DNA of 64,000 bases from Setomelanomma holmii. Lineage: Eukaryota > Ascomycota > Dothideomycetes > Pleosporales > Phaeosphaeriaceae. Where the stretch lies: the NCBI GenBank assembly GCA_010015745.1, contig ML978171.1, forward strand, positions 351,212 through 415,211. Direction: 5' to 3'. Positions within the stretch are counted from its first letter, which is position 1, and the number at the start of each line of letters is the position of its first letter. The notes beneath the pieces were generated by a model, which saw nothing but the letters and a program-made list of their open reading frames with translations, was not told where the DNA came from and searched no databases. The position numbers and the translations under genes are program-made. Below, in pieces: positions 43,663 through 54,603 of this stretch.

Positions 43663-44611
43663 TTAGGCGTCGAAGCCGTGCCTTGCTCGACTTTGTCTTG
43701 CTGTAGATGCCGTCCAGATGCCAGTTTTGCTTGGGTCCGAAGAGTGGATCAACAACGAAGGTTTAGGTGGCAGCAACTGTGCCGGCGGCATCCGATGCTC
43801 GATGTCTGAGTCTATCCTGTGTTCGTTCGATATTGCTTGACCTACACCACCATCCCCTGGGCTTTGCGTGTCTGGAAATTCGTCGGTCTTGGTTAAAGTA
43901 ATGGCCGAGACGCGACCTCCTTGTCGATCAGTAATGTTGCGCTTCAAAAGAGATGTGAAGGCGTTCCGGTATGCGGTTGAGGCAATGACTTCCATGTCGA
44001 ATGTAAAGATTGCACTCATCCGCTCGACAGTCTCGGAACCATAGCTAAATCGTACACTCGATCGATCGTCGCCACGCAGTCCGAAGATCGACGATGAAGG
44101 CTTTTTTGCTCGCGTTAGCGTCTGTACCACCTCTTGGTCTTGTAGCTTAACACGTCGTTCCTTCTTTGCCAATTGCCCCAGCGTCTGCAATATCAAGATC
44201 AGGGCGGTCTCCTGGTGGTGAAGCGTCTCCATCGACTCTTTGATGATGACCTCGTCTTAAATATAGGTAACAGCTCCTTTGAATCCTATGGTCTCAGCTC
44301 CCGCCAGCGCCTTTGCGACATGATCTTGTAAATCAGAAAGGAGGCTGCAACACGCTGACAGTACCTGAAGTAGCTCGCTTTTCACGTCTTCCACCTCTTC
44401 CGAGCCAACGACATTCTCTTCAAGCCATGTTGAAAGAGAACGCGCTGCAATCCGAACCGCTCCAACGTGCACAGGGAGTTGACGGACTCTGGCGTTGGTC
44501 AACTTGTAGTTTGCAGTCAGGCTGTGCAAGTCCTTCCCAATGGTTGCGGCGCGAATGGTGATAAGTTAGGCTGGCGCTGATAAGCCCGAGTATAGAAGCT
44601 GGATCTGCCAT
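43663..44611 (-). pseudogene. fungal STAND-type N-terminal domain protein, broken
   Basis: The minus strand starts MADPASILGLISASLT at 44611, typical of the N-terminal domain found on fungal STAND/NLR proteins and on stand-alone relatives. One extra T at 44563-44564 shifts the frame; after it the text resumes as IGKDLHSLTANYKLTNARVR, VRIAARSLSTWLEENVVGSE and LSACCSLLSDLQDHVAKALA. At 44259-44257 a TAA stop falls in GAVTYI-stop-DEV, where a Trp (TGG) would fit. The frame continues with ETALILILQTLGQLAKKERR, KPSSSIFGLRGDD and RQSRARHGFDA to 43663. No NACHT domain follows. Two independent lesions make a dead copy likely. Such N-terminal domains usually transmit a cell-death or recognition signal; the role of the stand-alone type is unknown. 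Confidence 0.68.
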
Positions 44612-45486
44612 ACTTGGTAGGAGAAGCGTAGAACATGAGAAGATGGGGTTAACGACAGAATCCGAACAGGCTGAGAGATCCAACGGGCCCCTGAAGTCTG
44701 ATGCGCAGCAACTACGAGGCTGAGGCAGTTGCGCCAATCGCTGATGAGAAGCTCAGCCTCATCGTGGCTGTGACGTCTCATCTTCTGCATTGGGTCACAA
44801 TATCATTTGCGTGGAGAAATGTCGTATAGAGATCGAGCAGGAAGGCGCATGAGACGAATGATTGTGATGTGGAATTTGTGTTCGTTCTGTCTCCGCGTTG
44901 GGAAGGAACCGTGGATGAAATGTACACTAGTCCGAAACGGGGACTCCCGAACCCTTTACTGTGGTCCCGGCTGGACGTTTTGTAGGAAGCAAAAGTCCAA
45001 CGCAGGCTCGACAGCCTCCAGAAATTAATGAAGCCATCCAAAAACCAGTATCTCAGTATGTGAGGCCAACCAGGCTCGACCATAGGCGAAAAATAGAGGG
45101 ACGATCTCGCATCCAACAAAACTTCCAGGGGGGATCACAGTACATGCTTACATGAACTGCTCTCCGCAGAGGGAAGGTCGGCGAGATTCGGAAACAATGT
45201 AAAAGTCGATCCACATGGAGACCAGTTCAATTTGCCCCGGTTTAGATCCAGCTGGCGGCCGTATCGTCGATCGTCCATAGCTTCGTCACATATGCAATCT
45301 TGGGATTTGGTTATTTTATGAATGCAATTTCTTTGACTCTATATGCACCGTTTTCTATCGTTCGCACCAAGTATATATAGTATAGAAGGGAAGCGAAAGT
45401 ATGGACAAGCGAAGGGTCCAGCATGTATGATCCTACCCATGGCCATCAAGCCAGCTATCCATGCGCACATGCCGCTCTTGAAGTAT
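44612..45486. other. intergenic, no gene accepted
   Basis: About 870 bp. A minus-strand frame at 44778-45119 has a protein-like stretch (RYWFLDGFINFWRLSSLRWT) but no known domain and a second equally long frame on the opposite strand. It may be part of another decayed gene. The GH7 3' end and terminator lie at the right side. Confidence 0.4.
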
Positions 45487-46960
45487 TTATGCGGGCGCCG
45501 TGAAAGTCGAGCCAATGGGGCCAAACTTGATGTTGGAGTAAATGACAGTGGCGTCGGGCGAGTTGGCTTCAACATCCGCGGGCTTGCCAGAGTCAGTGGC
45601 GCAGGTACCACGGGCGACACCGGGCTTCGCTGCGTCGGCGTCCGTGGGGTAGGTGGAGTCGAGCCAGAGCATATTGACCGCGTGGTCGTCCCAGAGAGAC
45701 ATGACCAAGACGTGGCCGCGGGCGAGCGAGGAGGCCATGCCGTTGAGGCCACCGAGGGTCTTGAAGGACGAGGTGTCGCCGAAGGTGGTCTTCTGAGCAT
45801 CGCAGAATGCGTCGGTGATAGAGTTTCCGGTGACACCACTGACCGCGGAGGCGCTGTTCTTGTAGACGACGCCGTTCTGAACGTAGAAGCGCTTGATCTC
45901 AGAGAGCGAAGAGCCGGAGCCGATGAATTGTGTGACAACAGTCATCTTCTTGGTGGTGTCGAGGGTCATGCCAGGGCCGTAGAAGTCCTTAACACCCATG
46001 CGATAGCTCTGTGACGTGCGTTAATTACAGCAAGGAAGCACAATTGCGAGTTTACTTACGTTGAAGTCGCAGCCATCCTTGTCGCAAATACCTGAGTAAC
46101 GGTTCGAGCCGTCACCGCAGCTGACGTCGTCAGTGCACTCCTGAATACCCGTACCCTTGCAAGGATGGGGAGTATAGGCAGTCGCAATGGAGTTGGCCTC
46201 CCAGACATCCATCTCGGAGCAGCAGGCACCGATCTTGCCCTGTCCGGCGTTCGGGTCGTTGTCAGATGGGTTCCAGCCCTCGACGTTGGCCTTGCCATCG
46301 ATCCACTTGATGTCGTGGGGGCACTGAGAATCGCAGTAACCAGTTCCGTACTTGGCACCTGCCTTGTTGTTGCCCTTGTTGAGGCCACCGTCGGAAGCCA
46401 TCTCAACGAAGTACAGAGCACCATTGAGACCGCAAGGTAGCTTGGAAACATCGACGTCGAAGGTGAACTCCTTGCCGATGAGGTTGAACATCTGGTACTT
46501 GGTGTCGGTCTCCATGAGATAAGTACGGGAGCCAACGTTGGAAGAGTACTGGCCCTTGGTGACAAACTTAAGGCTCAAAGCATTGCTGCTGGTGGAAATA
46601 CCGTAGGTACCTGTCCGAGTCAGCGTTATGAGTCTCAAAGTCTGGTAGTCACGAGAGCTTACCGGAGTAGTCAGCACCATCGATGGCGCAGTTCTTAGCG
46701 CAAGAAGCACCATCTGGGCAAGAAGTGGTGTTCCAGGTGTTGCCGTCGAAGCAGTTGGTGTATCCACTGGTGACGTGGGACCAACGCCAGTTGGAGTCGA
46801 GGACAATGGATCCGGACTTGGTTGTGCAGCTAGTGCCACCAGTGCCCGTGCATGTTTGCCAGGACAGCGTGGGATGAGTCTCGGACTGAGATGTGCCAAC
46901 CTGCTGGGCGCGGGCGGCTCCAAAGAGCGAAAGAGAAGCGAGAGCGAGTGTCCTGTACAT
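45487..46960 (-). CDS. GH7 cellobiohydrolase without cellulose-binding module
   Basis: Three minus-strand exons, 46960-46663, 46610-46060 and 46008-45487, give 456 residues. The N-terminal signal peptide (MYRTLALASLSLFGAARAQQ) leads into GTSQSETHPTLSWQTCTGTG, the start of GH7 cellobiohydrolases. The catalytic motif EMDVWEANS (nucleophile Glu, Asp, acid/base Glu) lies near residues 230-238. Many Cys pairs for the disulphide-rich fold are present (CAKNCAIDG, GTGYCDSQCPHDIKW, CCSEMD, CGDGSNRYSGICDKDGCDFN). The C-terminus ends FGPIGSTFTAPA directly after the catalytic domain, with no linker or CBM1. The enzyme releases cellobiose from cellulose chain ends outside the cell. A TATA box sits 60-70 bp upstream. 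The gene is GC-rich at third positions and intact. Confidence 0.93.
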
Positions 46961-47020
46961 GGTTACTGCTGTGTTGAGAACCGTTGTTGGATGCTGGGAG
47001 AAGTCGAACAGTGGAGGGTC

Positions 47021-47030
47021 CTCTTATATA
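47021..47030 (-). promoter_or_regulatory. TATA box of the GH7 gene
   Basis: On the minus strand TATATAAGAG lies about 60 bp before the GH7 start codon, at the expected distance for a strongly expressed, regulated fungal cellulase gene. Confidence 0.65.
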
Positions 47031-47039
47031 GATACTTGA

Positions 47040-50000
47040 GGCCAATCTACCCCTTCCCTTGAGTACTATGCCAATGTACCCATATGACCGAACATTATTG
47101 CGAGGCGCAGAAGATCGTCGCACTGGGCTATCACCGAGACCATTGTCGCCAATACCATGAAAGTTGCGGGTTTTCGGACCATCGCCAACTGCTAGAAGGT
47201 GCCAAACTAATGAAGAGTAGATGAAGTGTACTTTGACCGTGGGGTACTCCGGGGTACTGCGGAGAGATCTGTGCGCCACTATGCCAGGGAATAGTGCCTC
47301 ACGAGGATAGTAGGAAAGGTACTATGACGGGGATGTGGTGAGTTTCAACGGTGCAGTATACCCTGCTCTCATCGCCCCATTGGGCACAGCCAGCTCGTGC
47401 CTGAGCTCATCTGACCGTTGTCGACCAGTTGTCCTACGAACAGGGGCGACATCATGTAGCAACGCCTCAAAATTCGCGGTAGCTCAGCTCGGTGCGAGCA
47501 AACCTTCGATGGCTATGCTGGAATCTCGACGAAGCCTCTCCATTGGACTTCGTCTCATAGTATTGGTCAAGTTGAACTTGCCCCGAGAAATGATTTCGCA
47601 GCAAAAGCGTAATTGTGCGCGTCTCAGGCAAGCATGTTTGCTCGAAATGTGGCGGTCCACGTTAGTGGGTTTCACTACCTGGTTACAATAGATTACTTCA
47701 GCCGCGCCAGCAATGTGTATAGTAGAGAAGCCTTCCAGAAAGTTTTCCCGGACTGGAAATGGAAGTCAATCTGCAAATCAGGTCATGAGGCTCAAGATCT
47801 TGCTCTTCGGACAAGGTATGTAGCCTGGTAACCAAGATTGCTTGCAGCTGTTAGTCGCTGGAGTCAAAGTACCTCCTCTCGAAGTCATTGCTACCTCGCG
47901 GTTCAACGTCAACATTGCGTAGGGTCTAATTTCTGTTGGAAGGAGGATATCAGATGTCGAACGCCTTACCCCGCATGAGGCGGTGATGATCTTCCGGAAT
48001 TATTCCACACAAAAGCCTCAATTCTGGGGTGCGTCTCAACCCAAATTCGCGTCGAATCGTGATGACATGTGACATGCTCATGGAGTATCGGTACGAAACA
48101 TCTCCTGAGGAAAGGGGGCCGACAAACAGATAGAAGCTTCCGGAGCAGCCGGGACGAGTTGCCTTCCAAGCGCGGACGTAAAATGGATGAAGCTTAATCG
48201 CCTCGCCCTGAAATCTTCGCAAAATGCCATGGTCCCAGATCCTCGGTTAGATTCCCGCGCCAACCTGGCTGGAACAGGGTCGTGATGGGATCCTTGATGC
48301 ACATTTTGTCACCTCCATCATTGCTGCCGATATCCTCTTTCAATTTTGCGCAATCTGCAAAGACAATCGCCTGTCATGAATATACGATAAAGAATCAATC
48401 AACCACGGTTAACAAACATGTTGCCACTGATACGTTGGAAATGGGTGTTGTGAGGTCGTCTGTCGTGGGCTCAAAACCGAGTTGCGGCTAATCAACATCA
48501 TCCGGTCAATATAAATCTCGCGCATCCGAAATGAAACGCACCCCTTCAGATGACCGATAAGCAGACTAGACCAGTAGTCATCCAGGTAAAGTACCCTTGC
48601 TGACAGAAAGTCGACGAATGGTGTGGAAACATTGTATGCCTCTACCGGGTTCGCACAGTTGAGCCGCAACTTGAAGGACACCGGCAAGATGGCACAACAC
48701 CCACGCGCAGGCCGCGCTAGCGCATCAAAACGTTTTAGAACTTGCCATGCAGCTGCCCAGAGTTCGTGCCCAAGGCATTCTCATTCGCGGTTAGTGTGCG
48801 CATATGACTTTGTGGGACGCGTCCCTCTTCTTACAACGCGGCAGTCGTGAAGAACATCGACCTACTCTGATGGAATCTGTTGCTGTAGGTTCAGTGGTGG
48901 TCGCGACGGAGGACTGCGCGGTGGGTCAGGGGGTATGCGGATGACCGCGAAGAGACGACAAAGCGTGCGAGGCTGGCAAGATCGACATTCTTGATATTAC
49001 AGTCAATCAAAACAGGCCTGTAGAATACGTGATAGTCACACGAGATGGAGGATGTGGTGTCAGGTGGTGAGGCAGGTAGAAGATCTTGAGGTTGGCATGG
49101 GCGCTAGCGTGAAAGCAGCCTCGCGCCTTCCTCCAGATCTCCTTGGCACGCCACCTGACGCTCCTTTGCACCACACAATGCCACTTTCCGTGATCCCATT
49201 TCACCATGCACAGCTTGAAAATCTCTTGAGTGAATATCACGAGTTTTGAGTTCTAGATTCATTGAAGCTGGGAGACCTGGCTTTTCAGGGTGAAGTTGCG
49301 ACAAGCTCCTGCCAGTCGGGACCAGCAATCTTGGAGTCATATCAATGGCCCGTCGGTCTTGGAACCATATGCTCATCTTGGACGCAACGAATCTCAGCAG
49401 CATCCAAAGTCTTGGTAAATCATTTGGACCAATGTTGTCCATACTTTATCCCACCATGTCGAAGGTGTCGCGGAATCTGCATCGACTCCCATTCAATCGA
49501 ATCGAATCGTCCTCTTCTGGCTTCGTTCCCATTTTATTGGCTTTCACAGTCAGGCATTGTCGAATCTGCTTTCTTGGCTCCGCCCCTAATGGTCAAGTTG
49601 AGCTGAACAGTGCTATATTCTGTGTCCTCTCTCTTTTCATGTCAGAAAACTGCCCCCACGAATCGCCACTCCCATCATGGTCGAGTCGTGGATATAAACC
49701 ATGGCGAATTCGGGGGTCAAGATACACACCATGACATATCGGTACTTTCTTTCGAGTCGTAGGGCTTGCCGATTGTCATTGCTTAAGTTCATATAGCGCG
49801 ATCTTGCTCAACTTTTACTCGCAGCTCTTCCTCACCTCTAACAAACGCATGATACTAGCAAGCTCGAAAGCTTGGCTCATCTTACCTTGGAATCCTAGAG
49901 CATTTCTTTTGGCTCCAGCTCAGCTTGTCGCCGCCAATAGACACAACGTAACCTGTAGATAGGCGACATTGTTGGGCTTCTTTCACTGCTCACTCAAGTT

Positions 50001-50250
50001 CTCAGATCCGACTTCATCTCGCTTTTGTTTTACCCAATAGAACGATCACAACGCCTGCGATCGAACTCATCCAACCCGAAGCTAGTATCCACGACAGCGC
50101 ACACTGAGCCCGCACGACCAACTGCGCATAAACTCCCCGTACTCTATTCTCTCCGTTGCGACCCTGGAGCTAGACAGCACCGCATATTTTGAACTTCGCC
50201 GATACTGAACCGCTTCAGAAAGGTCTGTACACACATCATTAGCGACCGAC
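47040..50250. other. 3.2 kb without recognised gene
   Basis: A long stretch upstream of the GH7 gene. The left part should contain its upstream regulatory sites. Several open frames of 60-110 codons occur on both strands without known motifs. The one with the most protein-like text is minus-strand 48409-48687 (FVDFLSARVLYLDDYWSSLL), which lacks a start, neighbouring exons or a domain match I know. The pattern suggests decayed sequence or small unrecognised genes. No repeats or RNA genes were seen. Confidence 0.4.
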
Positions 50251-51207
50251 ATGGATTCTGCTGATGGATCGAGCACGAACGGTCGTATCGGAGGAGCTGG
50301 TGCACCGGCGAGGACATTAACCCACCAAGAGCTACCAAGCGTTGTGCCTACAAAGCGAGGAACTCAAGTCCATGAAGCGATTCAGGCATCTGGATCGAGT
50401 ACTCACGGACCGGTAATTGTTCAGATCTATCCACCAGCCTATCGAATTCGACTAATGTAAGTGCAGAAGAAGTTGAAACAGGAGTCACCACGACCTCAAC
50501 CATCAGACCTGTTGAAGGACCTCATCGACAAAGTGCAAGAGTATGAAGCAGATGCAAAAGGCATATGGAAGACAGTCGTCCAACAGACCACGGACAACCA
50601 CGCTCTCCACAAAGAGCGGGATATGTTCAAGCAAGGAAACGAGCTCCACATGCAGGATGCCGAGAAGCTCGAGCTTGACGTCGAACACCTGAAGAAAGAG
50701 AATGGAAGCCTCAAGACGAAAGTCGACGACGTAACTGCCAAGGTGACAGCCGAACACGACAACTGGAGTCGGGCAGTATCTGACAGAGTTAGGAGTAGGC
50801 TGGTAGAAGACCAACTGCGAGAGCAGAGGGCCAAGCCGCAATCCGAGATCTTTGAATTGAAAGAAGATGCTGAAGAAGTCGATAACCTGCGAGAGCAGAT
50901 TAAAGAACTGGAGGACAAAGCCAAGACCGCAGCTGCAACTTTTGCAGCTTACAAGAAGCGAGTGAAGGCGGCTGTAAGATGAACCGCATTCCAAGCCAAG
51001 GAGAAGCAGGAGGTAATGCGTTGGGAGCTTTAGAAGAAGCACAAGGAAATTGGTGGTTTTCAGAAAGGTTGCGTGCAGGTAATAAGGATGGTGCATTTTG
51101 CGCAGACGTCTCGATGCGGATGTAGTCGGCCAAGGGAGGACTTGGAAAGATCCTCGGAATACCTCAAGATCTTGCAGAAAAAGATGCCGGGCAGCCACGA
51201 TTCATGA
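50251..51207 (+). pseudogene. coiled-coil protein gene with three in-frame stops
   Basis: One reading frame runs from the ATG at 50251 to the stop at 51205-51207 (318 codons) but is interrupted at 50458-50460 (TAA), 50980-50982 (TGA) and 51031-51033 (TAG). The text between stops is continuous protein-like sequence. The first 69 residues are Gly/Ala/Thr-rich; then a long coiled coil follows (KLELDVEHLKKENGSLKTKV, RSRLVEDQLREQRAK, EVDNLREQIKELEDKAKTAA). It goes on after the second stop as TAFQAKEKQEVMRWEL and after the third as KKHKEIGGFQKG. Each stop can come from one C-to-T change of CAA, CGA and CAG. A 174-residue coiled-coil piece starting at 50461 could still be translated. I do not recognise the family. 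Confidence 0.65.
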
Positions 51208-51402
51208 AAATGCTCTTGATGCCAAATTGAATATAATTCACAAATCCTGCCGCGACATCTAGCCGCTCGTGTTTCGGTCCGACTCTATTGAATCTATAGA
51301 GCCCATGCCACAAAAGAAACCCTCCTCTCTGATGCTTGTTGCATATATACAGTTTCGTTGGTTCGGTAGTCGCTCATCCGCGTCCTGGGCGTGGGTGGTC
51401 GC

Positions 51403-51902
51403 TTAGTTCTTCTTCGCGTCAGGATCCGCTAGGATGCCCTCAGCTTCGAGTCTTCGTCGCGCCTCCTCTAGAGCCCATGTTTGAATGCTATGGAATAGTC
51501 AGCAAATTGTCGTCACTAACATGAACTTCCCCAACCCATCTCTCATGACTCCCATCTTCGAACTTCTGATTTGCACCTTTCCATCTTCTCCAAATGCCCC
51601 ATCTTCAATGCTCAAATCGGTGTCTCAACGTACCTAGTATCCGGCTTGAACGCATACGCAACAACCCCAAACCCCAGCGCCCCACAGAACCCCCAATACA
51701 TCGCCCCCTCCCATCCCTCCTTCTCATACTTCTCCCCCGGCTTCACGCCAAACAGCCATCCATTCGGCGGATCGTAATGGCTCTCGTGGCCTCCGGCTCG
51801 CAATTGCCGTGACTGCGATAGCGCGCGTGTGCTCGTGTTGCGGAGTGTGACTGGGCGGAGGGCGATGTGCCGGGCAGCGGCGGCGGCGCGGAGAGATGAC
51901 AT
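51403..51902 (-). CDS. NDUFB11: mitochondrial complex I subunit ESSS (NDUFB11 family)
   Basis: Two minus-strand exons, 51902-51634 and 51487-51403, give 117 residues. The N-terminus (MSSLRAAAAARHIALRPVTL) is basic and Ala-rich, a mitochondrial presequence. The family core is clear: SHYDPPNGWLFGVKPGEKYE, then EGWEGAMYWGFCGALGFGVV as the single membrane helix, then YAFKPDTSIQTWALEEARRR and LEAEGILADPDAKKN. The intron splits AG+C for the Ser in KPDTS. The protein is an accessory subunit of NADH:ubiquinone oxidoreductase in the inner-membrane arm. Length is usual for fungi. The gene is intact and probably expressed constitutively. Confidence 0.88.
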
Positions 51903-52468
51903 TGCGCTTCGTGGGTAGATGTAGAGTGTGCGAGAGGAATTGAGGTAAGTTCGTGTCCGCGGAGGACAGTGGTGGATTGGGTTGGTGGTGTTGCTGGTGC
52001 AGATGATGAGAGGTGAGGTTCGGCGGGTCTTGGCGTGGGATGCTAGATTGGGAATAGCGGGAGTGGGAAAGTTGCGATAGCGCGCGGGTGGATGGGCGAC
52101 GTCAGATATTTCGTCTGTGCGGAAGTTGCTTTTGGCCTTGACAAATTGATGGATGCATGTGTAATGTTTCTAGCGGTCCGTCCAGTATGCAGTGTCAGAG
52201 GTGCAATGTATTCTTTCTGTAACAGGCTTTGATCGAAGATCCGACAGGCAAGTATGTCACTTTCATGGTTCATGATTGATGGTATGCAAGTAAGTGAGGC
52301 ACTATTTGGATCTTCTGTTGCCTGTACAGAGATATGTATTGCGATGGTATGTCCGTGCTATATGTCCCCTCATCGAAATTGTAAAGGTTCTAAAGCAATC
52401 ATGAACGCCGATGCTATGCAAGAAAGCAGATGCAGACTGTGCTGTTCGTGCCTGTCATGTCGCTGGAC
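51903..52468. other. intergenic, no gene seen
   Basis: About 565 bp between two minus-strand genes. It should contain the complex I subunit promoter at left and the 3' end of the Snf7-like gene at right. No coding signal was found. Confidence 0.5.
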
Positions 52469-54208
52469 TCATGCTGGAATCGGAACGCGCTTCTCCCCGT
52501 CGACGCCGTTCATCTCCCCATCCGCCTCCTGCGATTGCTGAAACGACAGCCGGGACAACTCGTTCGAAGCGTCGTCAATGTCGGCCTCTGTCTTCTCGTC
52601 TGCCTCATTTTGCCTCGACTTCTGCAGCTGTTCTTCAGTCTCTTTTTCGCGTCGCTTCTTTTCTAGCTCGGTAAGCTCCGCCAATCGAACAGCTGTCCTC
52701 GCCGCCGCCTCTTGCTCCTCTTTGTCTTTCTTCGCCTTCTCGATAGCTGCAACCTTGTCTGCTTCGGCTTTCTCCAGCGCCTCAAACTCATCATCAATCT
52801 CGGCTTCGTCTAGAGGCTGATCCGTCTCGTTGATAATGCTCATAATCTCCTCAGTCGTGGTCATTTGCTCGTTGACTGCATCAACAACGCCCTGGACGCC
52901 TTCTGCGCCGCCGACTTTCTCGTTGAGGCTTTTCAGCGCATCCGCACCCGCGCGCATGGCTGCCACGATCTCGACGTGATCGGCAGCTTGTTCCAACTGA
53001 GTGAACACGCTTTCAAGCTGGAGTGCAACGTCTGTTCGCTGCGCAAGGGCAGTCTCAGCGAGCTTCTTTGATCGTAGTGCAGCCTTGGCGCGGACCATTT
53101 GCTTCGCAGCTACTGCCTCCCGAGCTGCAATGTCAGCAACAACGACCTTTTCGTGAAGAGGTTGAATCTGAGCGTTGATATTGGCCAGTGTCTCGCGCAA
53201 ATTGGCGATAGCTTCGTCTTCTTGCGTGATCGGCTCTGGCAGTGCATCGTGTTCAGGTTTGAACTTGATAGCGCTGGCGTTGTACGAGATTGCTAGTTTG
53301 TCTCGAGCTAGATGGAGTAGGAGGATGTCGAGATCGGTGTTCGTGAGCGGTGCGGTAGGGTCAGGAATGGACGAGTACCGCTTCAAGAACTCCGCCCTCG
53401 AAAGTATGCGATCAGCTGTGGAAGTGTGTTCCCTCATCTTCTTCATGATCTCGTCTGAAGCCACTTCGACGTTCTTGAGCACCACGAAGTCTGCAGTACT
53501 AAGCTTCTCCGGCGACTTCGGCTGACTCAGGACTCCAACTTGCCGCAAGCCCCATCGCAACACTGTCCACGGTGACGGTAACCACGAATTTTTGTAGATG
53601 CTCTCTTTCGCATTCAAGAAGTCCTTCAAGAGAATCATCTCCTTCTTTTGTACTGCATCATGGAACACTGCCGGGAGACACGTCGGCTTGCCATGTTGTG
53701 GATGCTGTAATGCTCGCGCAAGCTCGTCTGACGCTCGAATGTTGAGGATATTATGTGTAGCGCCCTGTGAAGATATCACACCTGCTCGTGCCGCATCGGA
53801 AAGTGCTTTGGTCCATGCCGATATGTTCGCGTGGTAGCCTTCAGGGTTAATCTCGAGTTGTTGACGAAAGTCGGCGTATAGCGAGGCTAGGCGGTATTGA
53901 CTACAGGGAACGTCAGCTTCGAAAGCACGCTATACTGAATAAGAGTTGGCGACTCACTTTTGGAAGGCTTCTTCGTGCTTCAGGATAAAATCCAGCAGCT
54001 CCGTCATGGCGCGCTCGGTCGCTGGCTGCCAGACGCGTTTGTTGTCGTTCTTTGAGCGGAACAGTCGCTTGCGTTGACGTCTCGTGGGGTCGCCCTCGAA
54101 GATCGACGTTAGCGCGTGGGGGCGATCGTTTAGCTGTTGCGAGGGCTTGCGCTTCAGCATGGGTGCAACGTGAGTGCGCCACGGTTGAAGTGGGCTGAAA
54201 ATACGCAT
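52469..54208 (-). CDS. CHM7: CHMP7-like Snf7/ESCRT-III protein
   Basis: Two minus-strand exons, 54208-53958 and 53900-52469, give 560 residues. The first half (LLDFILKHEEAFQNQYRLAS, LYADFRQQLEINPEGYHANI, KNSWLPSPWTVLRWGLRQVG) forms the winged-helix part known from CHMP7. The second half is a Snf7 domain: ANLRETLANINAQIQPLHEK, RAKAALRSKKLAETALAQRT, LQLESVFTQLEQAADHVEIV and LNEKVGGAEGVQGVVDAVNE. A Lys/Glu-rich coiled tail ends the protein. CHMP7/Chm7 recruits ESCRT-III to the inner nuclear membrane for nuclear-pore quality control and envelope sealing. The ATG at 54208 gives MRIFSPLQPWRTHVAP; a later in-frame Met near 54157 is possible. The gene is intact. Confidence 0.8.
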
Positions 54209-54603
54209 ATCATTGTTGAAGTACGTTTCAATTTGAAAGTATCAAGATGAAACAAGACGGTCCCTGTGCTTGCTGCGATCTTCACCACATCTATGATGCG
54301 GTTGGGCGCGTATTGGCTTTCACGCGACGCGTTGCGCCAACTCGAAGCTACCCCACAATGCGGGGCTCGCTGTTTGTTGTCTATCCTTTCCAGTGCTCGG
54401 TGCACCAGGAACATCTGCATCTTTCATCATCCTGCATAACGAAGCAGACTGATGCTGGGCTGTGATCCCGGAACCATGGATATAACTTCTTCTCGTCCAC
54501 ACACCTCTCCTTTAGTCTAGACCATCTTTGCGTTACTTTTGCGCTCCCGCTCATGGGTAATGAAGATCCAGAGCTTCGTTCAGCGACCGCAGGAGAATTG
54601 TGA
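54209..54603. other. intergenic, upstream of CHMP7-like gene
   Basis: About 395 bp between the CHMP7-like start and the GPN2 stop, both genes on the minus strand. No gene or motif is seen. Confidence 0.5.

Noticed and set aside
50457..50466. GTAAGTGCAG at the first stop of the coiled-coil pseudogene looks like donor and acceptor of a 10-bp intron
   Set aside because: Ten bases are too short for splicing, and removing them puts the downstream coiled coil out of frame with an immediate stop. A nonsense mutation fits better.
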